From the NCBI GenBank assembly GCA_004835665.1, contig RBKR01000003.1:1426001-1490000 (forward strand): a stretch of DNA of 64,000 nt. Reading direction: 5' to 3'. The position numbers and the translations under genes were made by a program. The notes under the pieces were generated by a model. That model searched no databases. It was given only the letters and a program-made list of their open reading frames with translations, and was not told the origin of the DNA. Positions 9,903-20,081 of the stretch are shown in pieces. Within the stretch, counting starts at the first letter, position 1; every line of letters begins with the position of its first letter. The stretch comes from Phoma sp. XZ068. Lineage: Eukaryota > Ascomycota > Dothideomycetes > Pleosporales > Didymellaceae.

Positions 9903-12900
9903 CTATCCAAAGCTCTTCGCTCTTGCAATCCACGCTACAAAGATTCCGCTGGCCGTCACCATGTAGGAACTGATACCAAAAGCACCCTGGATATCCATCT
10001 TCAACACGGACCAAAGAACGCCAAACAGTAGGCTCGCAAAGATGAAAATAGCAAATACCACACCAATGATGATGTCAAAATCCATACCTTCCTGATAGTA
10101 GATACCCCAACCTTCTGCTGGTTGCCCTGCTTTCTCATTTAGCTGAGCCGCCGCTCTTTTCGGCAGCTGGTTCAGTACCCATGTATCATCTGGATCAATG
10201 CACTTTGGAGAATTGAACATGTGAAGCAACGTTTGAGGCAGGGTGGGTGGTCCTCGCTTGAGCGGACCATGAGGCTCACATTGGTATTCTGCGTTTGGCG
10301 CGGGTTTGACCTTATCCCTTGGTGGGATGCATTCGCACAAGCCTGGCTGGGTAGATGTGCAGTACGTGCTATGGTCAAAGACCTCTACCAAATTACTTTT
10401 CAAGAGGCGGAACTTGACTAGAGTTAGTATCGAGCGTAATGGTTCGGCACAGAGACATACCTGGACGAGATGAATACCTTGCACACTTCTCATTGACAGA
10501 CAACGGACCCATTTGCGGCTACGCCTGAGTTGGTCTCGCATGAGTTCAAAAAGAGCACGATTGGTCTTGACTTCATCAACACAGTCTTGGAGCAGAATTC
10601 TGCTGTGCGGCGTTTGGTGTACACACGCCAATAGACGAAGTCTTTCCTGGGATGGACAGGCGATATGAGACGTTGCTGATGATGCAGTGCATTTTGTTTG
10701 GTAGGCGTTAACGTGCAGCGGCAGGTGGAACTTGACTCGTATTTTCTGGGATAAGCCGAAGCCTTTGGCCGCTATCCGCACCCACTCGGGAGGTTTAAAA
10801 CTCCAATTTTGATTCGTGGAGCTATCACTGTACGCAGTGGTTGTGATTTTGGTGCCAGTGGATCGGGCCATCTGCTCAATCAGTTCGCTGACACCACCTT
10901 CACGGTACTCTGTTACATCGCCCCAGAAGGTATCGCCACACCTCTGGCCATTTGTCAGTATTTGCTTTGATTGTGCATTCTCACTTTGTTGAGTAGATCA
11001 GTACGACTTACGCATTGCCATCGAATCCGAACCTGGCCAAGATTGAGGGGCGGTTCGAGGTAACCCGCCGCGATGAACAGATATGAGAGCAGACTTTGGA
11101 TCTTGTGACGTATTTCTTGATGTTGTTGTACTTTGGGAACTCCTTTGACTTGGTTTTCGATCGCGTCTTCATTTCCTTCTCCACTTCGAACCGATTGCTG
11201 TCCAACGAGAGGGTCATTGCCAACTGCATGTGCTTCAAATGGACGCGATTTTGGATGAACGAAAGCTGTGAGCTTATGCCGAAATATTGTAAAGGCTTCT
11301 CCGTTGACCAAGAATTGTCGGAATGCGATAATATCTTCAATCAAATCTTCGTCAACGGGATCCTGGTAAGACTCTCCTTCTATCTCGTCTCCGTCCTCTT
11401 CTTCCTCTCCCGAGCTGTCCTCCATAGATTGAATGTAGGAGGGCGGCTGCGTACGTATGGTCTGGAATTTTTCTATGATCGCTTGGGCGACATAAGAACA
11501 CTTCCACAAGACCAGGCGTGACGCGAGCGTCTCAAGTCCTTCGTTAGCTTCCTTGTATAGTCCGTGGGCGAAAGCTTTGAGCAATCGGCGGAGGTTTCTC
11601 TGTAACCGTTCAGGACCGATATTGGAATGGGGAATGGCGGCTTCGTACAACAATTTAAGAGCCTCATCCAAAAAAAAGATGGAGGAGCTCCTTCGTTGCT
11701 GTTTCTATCTGCGCACGGCTGTAGTTACTAACTGCCGAAAGCCCTGTTGCTGATGATGCAAAAGATCCATCTGAGAACACGGACTCGACAATAGAGACCC
11801 GATCATCATCATCAGCACTGCTAACAGCCCCAATGTCCCAAGCAAAGTCCCCACTATCGTCGGATTCTGTAAAGAGTGTTTGCTCGCTTGGCATTTCATC
11901 CGTGATGTAATCAGATTTCAATGGTTCTGACATCGAGTCAAGATATTGAGAGCTTAGGAGTAGATCCTGATCTCCCGAAAGAGGTGGCCCACTAGATCTG
12001 GTTCCATTGAAAGTTTTCGTTTTTGGGGCTTCACCAGGGGCTCGATACCGGCACTTCGCCGTTGATCTATCCGCCAGGATATATCATCTACAACCCCGCC
12101 GGAATTTTGGCTCGGTTGGGGACAGTGATGATGTCGCCATTTCCAATCCTCGTACGCAGCATCAGCTTTCTTCCTCTGATATCTCAGCCTGTCTATCATA
12201 TTGCTCGCAGGTCTCATGTAATCGGCATTGTTTATTGCTGGGGATAAATCGACGTCATCCATCTCAGGGATTGGTTGCCTCCAAGGCTCTTTGCAAATGA
12301 GGCAGCGCTCCACCAAAGGGTCATGATCTCCAGGGTCAGTAATTCCTCCTGTGGTTTGTGTTCGAGTTTTGGGCCTGTCGCGACAAGAGGAATACTGGGG
12401 GGCATCTATTCCCCGCTCTTCACGCCCAGCCTGCATATATTCTTGGTTGATGCCAATACTGCGTAATGGATGGGCTATCTCGTAACTCGAGCGCGTTGCT
12501 TTGAGAGAATTTTCGTCTATGTGTCCTGCAGGTGTTCGTGGTGATTGAGGTGAGTGGCTGGTGTCCGCCAAGTCGAGGATACCTCCTCTGTGTGTGACCA
12601 GATTTTTAGTCTGCCCAAACACCTCCAGATCGTGTGAGGCACTTTGAGCCGCATTGACACGTATCGGGTCATCTTGTAGAGTTGCTGATGAAGTTCGGTA
12701 GTCAGTGAACTTTTGATCAGGATGCTGGCAAAGCTGGTGCTTCAGGACGGCATTTGCGTATGTCTTGGTGCAGTTGTTCACCCCACAGATGCCGGCGTGG
12801 GTTCTCACAATGTGCCCGCTGAGATAATCCCTCCCGATAAAGCGACGGCCACAGCGTTGGAAGGGAAAACATATTTCACTGGAGGGTCTCCATCGGTATC

Positions 12901-12945
12901 AGATGCTCGCCCATCTATTCGCGAAGCCATTACTCTGTAAGACAT
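9903..12945 (-). pseudogene. Frameshifted gene: C2H2 zinc fingers plus membrane-anchored C-terminus
   Basis: Read on the minus strand this is one long gene of a fungal family I know only as hypothetical proteins. It starts near 12945 (MSYRVMASRIDGR), then has two C2H2 fingers (C-x4-C-x12-H-x4-H, then C-x4-C-x12-H-x4-H). A low-complexity middle, a helical segment, the motif RWQCRCGDTFW and a C-terminal membrane region (IIIGVVFAIFIFASLLFGVLW) follow. Two introns are well formed: 10944-11011 and 10413-10460. The coding frame changes at three places without an intron to explain it: about 12870 (just before the first finger), about 11985-11992, and at an eight-A run at 11670-11677. Each needs a one-base change to restore continuity. 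Either the gene is decaying or the assembly has errors here. Flanking genes have intact frames, which favours decay. Confidence 0.6.
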
Positions 12946-13476
12946 TGTTGGACGACCACGATCGACCGGCGTATCTGGTGAAAGAGCTGGCCTAGTGGGG
13001 AACAGAACTACAGTCGTAATTAGAGGTTTCCGCAGCATGTAATGTGGTCCATACTCTGGTCCGCCTTCCTTATTTATTTCGTTACTAGCCTCTTAGGCTG
13101 GACTCGATGAATCAATTGTTACAGTGGTGCGGTAATTGTGAACTTCGACGATCAAGCATCCGTTATCAAACGGCGTGCCATTGGCGACGAGCTGCTCAGT
13201 CATAGCGCGAGAGGGAAGTGTTTTAACCCTCAAAGCCACAAGGATCTCCCTCTTAGGGGAGTCGTAGGTAAATGTCTCCTGCAAGTCATCGATGCAGAAA
13301 AAACTTGGATAGAGGAAGACGCGCATCGAAGGTGGTTTTCCGTGGTGCCTAGCCAGGATGTCTTGCTGAGTATAGACTGGAGAATATGTTAGCTATGCTT
13401 GATATCGCAGCTGCAGTAGTGCTAGGATGTGTTTACCGTGAGAGTCAGGCTCTGGTGCCTTACTGTTGCCCTCCAT
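12946..13476 (-). pseudogene. Truncated SPT20-like (SAGA subunit) fragment with in-frame stop
   Basis: A first exon (13437-13476, MEGNSKAPEPDSH) is joined by a 60-bp intron with a GCTAAC branch site to a second exon from 13376. The product matches the N-terminal domain of Spt20/FAM48: YTQQDILARHHGKPPS, then TFTYDSPKREILVALR, then GTPFDNGCLIVEVHNYRT. Translation stops at TAA 13093-13095 after 107 residues, whereas fungal Spt20 is several hundred. After the stop the same frame stays open and reads ITTVVLFPTRPAL, like another Spt20 segment, then runs into the C2H2 gene start near 12945. So this is a broken partial copy, not the functional SAGA gene, which must be elsewhere. The short 107-residue form could still be expressed. 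Confidence 0.6.
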
Positions 13477-13912
13477 ATTATCCATCCAGGTAACACCACG
13501 TAGAATTGTTCAGTGACTCTACAGATACAGAGACACATAGAAGTTGGGTGAAGTTTCCATGAGTAGGCTGAAGGCAAAAGCGCCTGTACACGCCACCTCA
13601 GCGCTTATATGGGTGGCGGGTCTGCATCATGTGGCAGGGTTAGCGCAGCCTTGCCGTGCAATCATCTCTACCATAAATCAGTGAGAATTCACCTCAAGCT
13701 CTTTGTACATGACCACCTCACTCTTCTGGAACACTTAAAGATATTTGTGCGTGCCAAGCTGAAAGGACTGAGACGTGTAGTTGTAATTTGTGATTCGGGT
13801 ATATGATGTGTGACGTTCGAACCGACGTCAATCCGTCTATACTGTATAATACTCAATGTTGCTCGTTGTTGCTGTTACCAACGGATCATAGCCTGCTCCC
13901 GCCGCTCCCAAC
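13477..13912. other. Intergenic, no gene seen
   Basis: Lies between the SPT20-like fragment start and the 3' end of the nicotinate phosphoribosyltransferase gene. I recognise no coding frame, RNA or repeat here. Confidence 0.4.
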
Positions 13913-15413
13913 TTACGATGCGGCTGGCTCTTTTGCAGTCCCCCATCTTGTCTTCTCGTCGCCGCCAGCCCACTCCTTTTCCGTGTACCCAAGCCTTCGC
14001 TTGACTTCATCGACTGTGGCCTTGTCGCCTGTGTTTTTGCCAATGTTGTCGCTGATCTTCACAGCGTGTCGGCCAGATGCAGAGGCGATCTTGATGACAA
14101 TGTTAAGCGGTACGGACTTGTTGCCCGTTGACTTTTCCACGAAGTCGTCTGCGATCGTTAGTACACACGTAACACAGCTAGGTAGATGTCACTTACTCGT
14201 CAAGAATGTCCCAACACCGAAGGTAGGCTGGAACCCTGCCGCCTCAGCAGCGGCCTTGTACTTAAAGCACAAGTCAAGATTCAGGGAGTCAGAAAAGACA
14301 ATAGTTTTCTTGTCCTTGATACCCTCCTGGTCATAGAATTCCCGCATCATCTTGACAAAGTCTAATGGATCTCCAGAATCTTGACGCACACCAGTAAACA
14401 CGTCTGCGTATGTCTTCCGAGGCCGATCGGCTCCAGATGTAGGGGTAGCACTGCTGCCTTCGGTAGCTTTGGTGGTGGCGGGGGTTTGCTTCTTGAAAGC
14501 CTTCAGGAAAGTGGGTGTACCGAAGGTGTCGGTGAGAGCGACTCCCAGAACACCCTCACCAAATGTAGCCGTCCAATGTTCCAGCGCAATTTCGTTGGCG
14601 TTCTCATAGTCATTCGTGATGGCAGCGACGCCCATGAACCACTCGTGCGCCACTGTACCTACGGGGAGGAGTTCGTGCTTGTGGGCGAAGTGCACGTTGC
14701 TTGTCCCTGATAGCTTGCCCTTCCATCCTGCTGCCTTGCCTTCATCTGCAGCCCGGCGCAACCCTTGGAGGACGAGGTCTTGTGTGTGGTAATCTCTCCG
14801 CCTTCGTGTGCCAAACTCGGAGAATATGCAGCCGCCTTCCAGTAGCTGGACGCCCTTGTGGTGCGCCTTCTCAACCTGCCCTTCGTGGGTCCAGTCCTTG
14901 TCGACGAACTTGAAGTATGCCTCGCTTACGAGCGCGAGCAGTGGGATCTCGTACAATATCGTGTCCAGCCATAACCCTTCGGTGTCGATGCAGAAGTCGC
15001 CAAGGTCACCATCTGAGCCGGTGTCGTTGATGGCGGTGAAGGAAAGCTTGAGTTGTTTCGAGGGCTCGAGGTGGAATGTAGAGAGAAACTGAAGGTACTG
15101 GCCATTGAGGTAGGGGCAGTTCTTCTTGAGAAAGTCGAGCTCGTCTGGGGTCACGCGAATGTTCTCGAGCTCTGGGCTACCTATCAGCCAATGCGCAACA
15201 AGAGTCGAGAGTCTTCATACTGTCTACCTGCGCCTGCAGCCACTTGAAGGCTGCGCGACTCAGCTTCTTATCTGGTGTCCGGTTGGTGAAGCTGTATGTG
15301 ACTGATACATCAGGGAAGAACTTGAGAATGCAACATTGCATGGTTAGTTTGTAAAGATCAGTGTCCAACAGGGACGTAACGCCCTCAGGCAGATTCGTAT
15401 CTGCCGCAGCCAT
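13913..15413 (-). CDS. NPT1: Nicotinate phosphoribosyltransferase (NAD salvage)
   Basis: Converts nicotinate and PRPP, with ATP, to nicotinate mononucleotide in the Preiss-Handler NAD salvage route. Exons are 15221-15413, 14197-15180 and 13913-14148, giving 470 residues. Introns are 15181-15220 (GTATGA...GATAG) and 14149-14196 (GTAAGT...CGCAG). The N-terminus SLLDTDLYKLTMQ and YSFTNRT are typical. Central motifs EFGTRRRRDYHTQD, GTSNVHFA and PVGTVAHEWFMG hold the substrate-binding arginines and the histidine that is phosphorylated in the family. The C-terminal part has GVRQDSGDP and IVFSDSLN phosphate-binding loops. A short Thr/Ser-rich insertion (about TPATTKATEGSSATPTSG) lies in the middle and is common in fungal forms. 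Divergent from the cytochrome b5-like gene. Confidence 0.95.
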
Positions 15414-15833
15414 GGTTTTGTGTAAAGGAAGAATATGTCAAGAGGTCAAGAGCGTGGTTGGATCACGGCGTATTGAATGCGGCGACTGCGATTGCGGATG
15501 GAGGGGTGGTGGGGCTGCGCTCACGTCCAGTGGGGCAGGTATCAAAGGTGTGACCGCGGAGGGGTAGTAAAAGCTTCCCATGAAACGCTTACTGAAGGCA
15601 AGGGAGTGTTTGTGAGGTTGTCAAAATATATCACAAAATCTTACATTGATATGCAGCAGTGACGGCATGCGGCGAGGGAGATCATGGAGAGTCGGCGTTA
15701 GCGCCTCTCAGCCTTGTGACATGCGGCGACAGGGGTGCTGCTCCTGTTCGGTCGTTTGGAGGCGTGATTGTCCCGAGCGTTAACTTTCACTCAGGGTCCA
15801 GCACCAAGTCTCCTCCTGCATCACGCTCGAGAG
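15414..15833. promoter_or_regulatory. Divergent promoter region, NPT1 / cytochrome b5-like gene
   Basis: About 420 bp between the two divergent start codons, so both promoters must lie here. No TATA box or recognised factor site is obvious. An in-frame upstream ATG at 15768 could extend the b5-like protein by 22 residues. Confidence 0.4.
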
Positions 15834-16976
15834 ATGCTCGTTGCAGTTTCTCTCCTGGCCATTTCGCTGTCCATACTCATCTACCACCACCCGCCGTCAA
15901 CATGGCCCGCCTACTTCACCCCTGCGCCGGGCTCTGCGGCGCCTGCGGCGCCCAAACGGTTGCAGGAGGATGATGGCCCCGCCGAACAGCAACGAGCAGA
16001 GTCGCAGGGCCACACAGACGGGTCGCTGCCACTCGAAGACTTGTCGCCAGCGACCACGCCCAAAGCCACAGCCAGCAACGCGAATGCGCCTGTCATACCG
16101 TCCTTTGCGCTCGAGGAGCACCACAGTTCTAGTGAGAGCGAAGATGAAGACAACCTCCCGCCGCCCTCGTTTCCGGCCCTGAATTCAGCGCAACGAGCCT
16201 CTAAGCCAGCATCGAGCACCCCTAGCTTCACCATGTCGCCGCCGCCCCAGCCCAACGCCATGGCGCCTCTCGCCTTGAACGGCAGCATGGCTCCGCCATC
16301 GAAACCGTCTTTATCGCCCTCCCTTATGGCACCGCCGCCACGAGTGTCCGCCTCCAGCCTGCGCCCCCTACCTACTGCGTCCGCGTCTCAAGGCCTCCAC
16401 GCGCCTGCCACAGGTCTCGTCCCGCCCCGCGGACCCGCTGCACCCGGCCTCGTGCCTCCTCGTGGTCCTGTCCCAAATCGCGGCCTTGTCCCGAACAGAG
16501 GGCCACCCACCTTGAACGGGTCCCTGGCCCTGCCACCGTCCGGCAATCCAAACGTCATCAAGACACCCAACGCGCGCAACAAAGTCCAACTTACACCCGG
16601 CCACTCACCCCTCGACTGGGCGAATCTACAACGCAGCAGCAACAACCTCTCTGGTGTAGGCTCACTTGTCCGAGTTACACCCTCGATGCTCAAGTTCATG
16701 AATGGGCGCAAAGACAGGGAAACAGGCAAGGTGAAGGATGCATGGTCAGCGTATCAGGGGAAGGTATACAACATCAGTCCGTATCTGCCCTACCATCCCG
16801 GCGGCGAGGGCGAATTGCGAAGGGCTGCAGGTAAGGACGGCACGAAGCTGTTCATGGAAGTGCATCCGTGGGTAAACTGGGAAAACATGCTGGGCGAATG
16901 TATGGTGGGCATTCTTGTTAGTGAGGAGCAGGGTGCGCAAACGCTTGTGAACAGCAGTCTCGAGGACATGGATTAG
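15834..16976 (+). CDS. Cytochrome b5-like heme-binding domain protein (Irc21/NCB5OR-like)
   Basis: 380 residues from the ATG at 15834, chosen because the protein then opens with a hydrophobic segment (MLVAVSLLAISLSILIYHH) that would act as membrane anchor or signal. Residues ~25-270 are a Pro/Ser/Ala-rich disordered region with several repeats of a LVPPRGP/LVPNRGP motif. The C-terminal ~100 residues are a cytochrome b5 fold. The first axial histidine is in YLPYHPGGEGE and the second probably in EVHPWVNWENML. The b5 domain resembles yeast Irc21 and the N-terminal domain of NCB5OR. The partner reductase is not in the window. Single exon, intact. Confidence 0.85.
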   Translation: MLVAVSLLAISLSILIYHHPPSTWPAYFTPAPGSAAPAAPKRLQEDDGPAEQQRAESQGHTDGSLPLEDLSPATTPKATASNANAPVIPSFALEEHHSSSESEDEDNLPPPSFPALNSAQRASKPASSTPSFTMSPPPQPNAMAPLALNGSMAPPSKPSLSPSLMAPPPRVSASSLRPLPTASASQGLHAPATGLVPPRGPAAPGLVPPRGPVPNRGLVPNRGPPTLNGSLALPPSGNPNVIKTPNARNKVQLTPGHSPLDWANLQRSSNNLSGVGSLVRVTPSMLKFMNGRKDRETGKVKDAWSAYQGKVYNISPYLPYHPGGEGELRRAAGKDGTKLFMEVHPWVNWENMLGECMVGILVSEEQGAQTLVNSSLEDMD

Positions 16977-19900
16977 GAGGTGACAGCGTAGAGAGGTGGG
17001 GCCGTGGATGATACCCTTAGACTTGCATTGCGTGGCGTTGGGTGTCATAATCTCAAAGAAGCAGAAACATTTGGGCGGATATGGAGCCTAGGTTTCCCAT
17101 AACAGTGGATAGTGATCGCCCGCATTACGGCAGGGTCTTGAAGGTGACCAAGGTGACGGGTGATGCGATCCTTGTCCTATCGACGGCGAAGTTGAAAACT
17201 CCGCACCGACCATACACCGACCATGACTGCTACAGCACCGTGTTACTCCGGGTCGGCTTTACGGTGAAACGTCATCGAGCGTTCGATCATACGAGGTCGC
17301 TCGAGCAGGCCCGGGCTGTTGACTCCGCGCTCAAGAAGCCTGCTGCAAGAGACATGGGATGTAAATGTCTGCAAGCCATGTGCTCCGACCAACCATAGGC
17401 AGCAGGAGGACGGCGACGTCAAACCACGGGTAGTATCTCCTGCGGAATGGCTATCAGGCCCGCAGCATGGGCCTTCCTCCGTAGTAGCTGAACCCGAGTC
17501 GGGAACTTGATGCCCTTTTGCGAGTGCAGATCGACATAGTCGTCAATGAAAAGAGGATGGATTCGTTCACATTCGTACAGAAATCGCAGCACCAGCACCA
17601 GATCCAGCTCCAGCTCCGCGCAGGGATCGGTTTATTGCCGAGGCCATTGGCGATGTCGTGGAAGAGGAGAGCCATGTACATCCGGTATACGATGGTTAAG
17701 ATCGACTCCACTATTAGCGCTCGATACGGTACCAGGCAACACGTACCATCTATCTCGCGGCTACGATCGCTCGCGGGCATCGGCGTCGACAATGTCCGAC
17801 ATGTATGCTATGGCCAAGTCGGGTGGAGTGGTTTGGTGCTCGCTTGCCCCCGGCCGGGTGCTGCAGCGACTGGCGTGGAGAGCGAAGTCGTGGAGGCTAA
17901 CTCGTGGAGGCTGAAGATCAACCTGCCAGCAAAGCTTACATCAATGCGGGCGTTCTGGATGAGGATGCCGACTGTGACGATCTGTTGTGCAAAATATGTT
18001 GTACCACCTGTCAGAGTGCGCCTTCTGCTTGTTCGGACATACATCTGACTAGAGCAAAGCTTAGCAATCCTGATAATAGTCTCGAATCCACAAATGATCT
18101 TTGAACTCAGGAATTGTATTGGCTGTTGCGAATGGAAGTGATCATTCACGCTGCAGAGCTTCGCCAGAGTCTGGTAACCTCGACCAGGTTAAGCGGGTCG
18201 CAGACCAAGGCTTCGCCATGTCGGATATCTGATTCTGGTACAACAGATAGGGTTCCTTCGTTGCGAGTGGCCCCAGGCCCAGAGGCAGCTTTGTTTACTT
18301 CGATCTTTACCAGTACAGGTAGGAAGCAAAGGAGCCAGCCAACGGGCGACCGACGCTGCTCGCGTGATTTTGCTCCATCCAAACGAGGTTCGAGCGGAAG
18401 TCCACTGCCGCCGACGCCGGAAGTGACTCCTGCAAGCCTTTGCATAAAGATCGTCAATGGCGTATCCGCATGGTGTGCATATGGTTGGGGCTGACTGCTC
18501 ATGTAACTTGGGGTTTAGTTTCCGCGGATAGCTGTTGATGCTTTAGCCGGAGAAAACGTTGTGTTGAGCACGCTGCATCCTGGAGCCGCGCGGTCAAGCG
18601 TGACGCAAGGGTACGATGTTCGCAAAATTGAGCGTCAGCGTAAGGCACAAGCGAAGGGGGGAAGGACTAAGTGTATTAGCGAGGACGGGGCGATAGCTAG
18701 CTGCGCAAGGCGGGGAAGGGTCGAAACAGGTTTGGCATGTCCTGGAAGAGGTCTGAGTCGCTCTCAAGTGAAGTCTAGATATGATGCTGCCTTAAGCTCG
18801 ACTGATGGTAGAAGTGCAGGAATAGCTACGAGGTTGCTTGCTTGAGTATGCCCAAAATTTTATTTGTCGTGCTTGTCACCATGATGTGTTGGAAGGGTGT
18901 GACGTAACAGGCGTAAAGTACCTAGGTACCAGGCAAGCCTCAACAGCCGCAGCCAGCCACAACTATACAGTAAAGCAATGACGTGCCGATCACATGCGGG
19001 CGACAGAATGTGAACGATGTTGTGTGTACTGAAAGGCTGAAAGGGGATTTGTGACATCGGCTCTCCGCACCTTAGGGTTTTCTGGAAACGATGAGGTTGG
19101 AAGTTTGGAGGACCGCTTGTTTTGGAAGTAACGAACCGTTTCAAGGCTACGCCCAAACAGTGCAAGCTTGGTATTAGAAGCTCCCTATTGGCTATCACGC
19201 GATACGGAATTAGAACGGTTTCAACTTTCGCGCGACTACCTCACCATCAACATCGATTTATTGTTTTAACCATCTCAAAACAACGAGTGCGACCCACAAG
19301 CCACTGACGAAGTACTTGAGTGTATCTGACGTGCACCTTAAACAGTTTGCTCGCCATGCCACAGGTACTCCTAGCAAGCCCCTGATGGACAGGTGCACCA
19401 TCTGCGAGATGCGCCCGTTCGAGCAAATGAGGAGCCTTTTCTGCCTGCGGGCATACTTTAGGTTGACTATTATGCAGCTGCGCGTGTTACCTAAGCAGCC
19501 TTGTGCGGTAGTGCTACGTATGCTCTCGGTGCACGGCATTTTATCGACGATGATGCGCCGCGAATCGAACTGCAGAGAACCAGCCGCGGCTATATTATAC
19601 TCCGGATGTACTATATCCAAGTCAATCTCTGCTATGGTGATCTACCGATGTTCGTTTGGGCGTGGACGGAATCTAAGTCCCGCAAGCCGAGAACACCGTG
19701 CGCTACTGAGCATTGCTTCGCGATGATCAGTGGGCCATGAACAGCCACACATACACAGGCAGTGATGGCAAATAAGCGAGATAAACTATCGACCTGCAAC
19801 GCTACGAGATGTGAGAAGTGTGGTCCACTCAGTCGGCACTGACGCGCAAGATCAGCACCGTGCGTAGGATATTGATACTCGAAACCACTTGCTATACCAG

Positions 19901-20081
19901 GGGCTGTGGGCACGGCTACTGCGGATCAGGCGGTGGATGTCCCACTCTGACACTCGCAGATCTATATGTAGCACGGGACGCACCAGCGTGCTGTTAGTAA
20001 ATAATTTTGGTATCCTTTGTACTTTCGCGTTGATGTTCTGGTAACTGTCACGTTCAAGGCTGAAGTACACATCCCGCCAAC
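16977..20081. other. 3.1-kb region without an intact gene
   Basis: Holds only short overlapping frames. The one stretch that reads like protein is on the minus strand at about 17419-18150 and is listed separately. The last ~100 bp are the promoter of the P450 gene. No RNA gene or clear transposon ends are seen. Confidence 0.4.
17419..18150 (-). pseudogene. Decayed coding trace, family unknown
   Basis: Minus-strand segments in shifting frames look protein-coding. One reads GGTTYFAQQIVTVGILIQNA (near 17950-18010), one YRMYMALLFHDIANGLGNK (near 17615-17680), and a C-terminal one reads RFLYECERIHPLFIDDYVD and ends at the TGA near 17419. The last two are offset by one frame across a TGGTGCTGGTGCTG stretch near 17585-17600. 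No intron model I tried joins them. I do not recognise the family. It may also be noise. The C-terminal segment is the strongest part. Confidence 0.3.

Noticed and set aside
17518..18502. Plus- and minus-strand frames of 110-180 codons
   Set aside because: They overlap each other in opposite directions and show no domain, apart from the decayed minus-strand trace reported separately.
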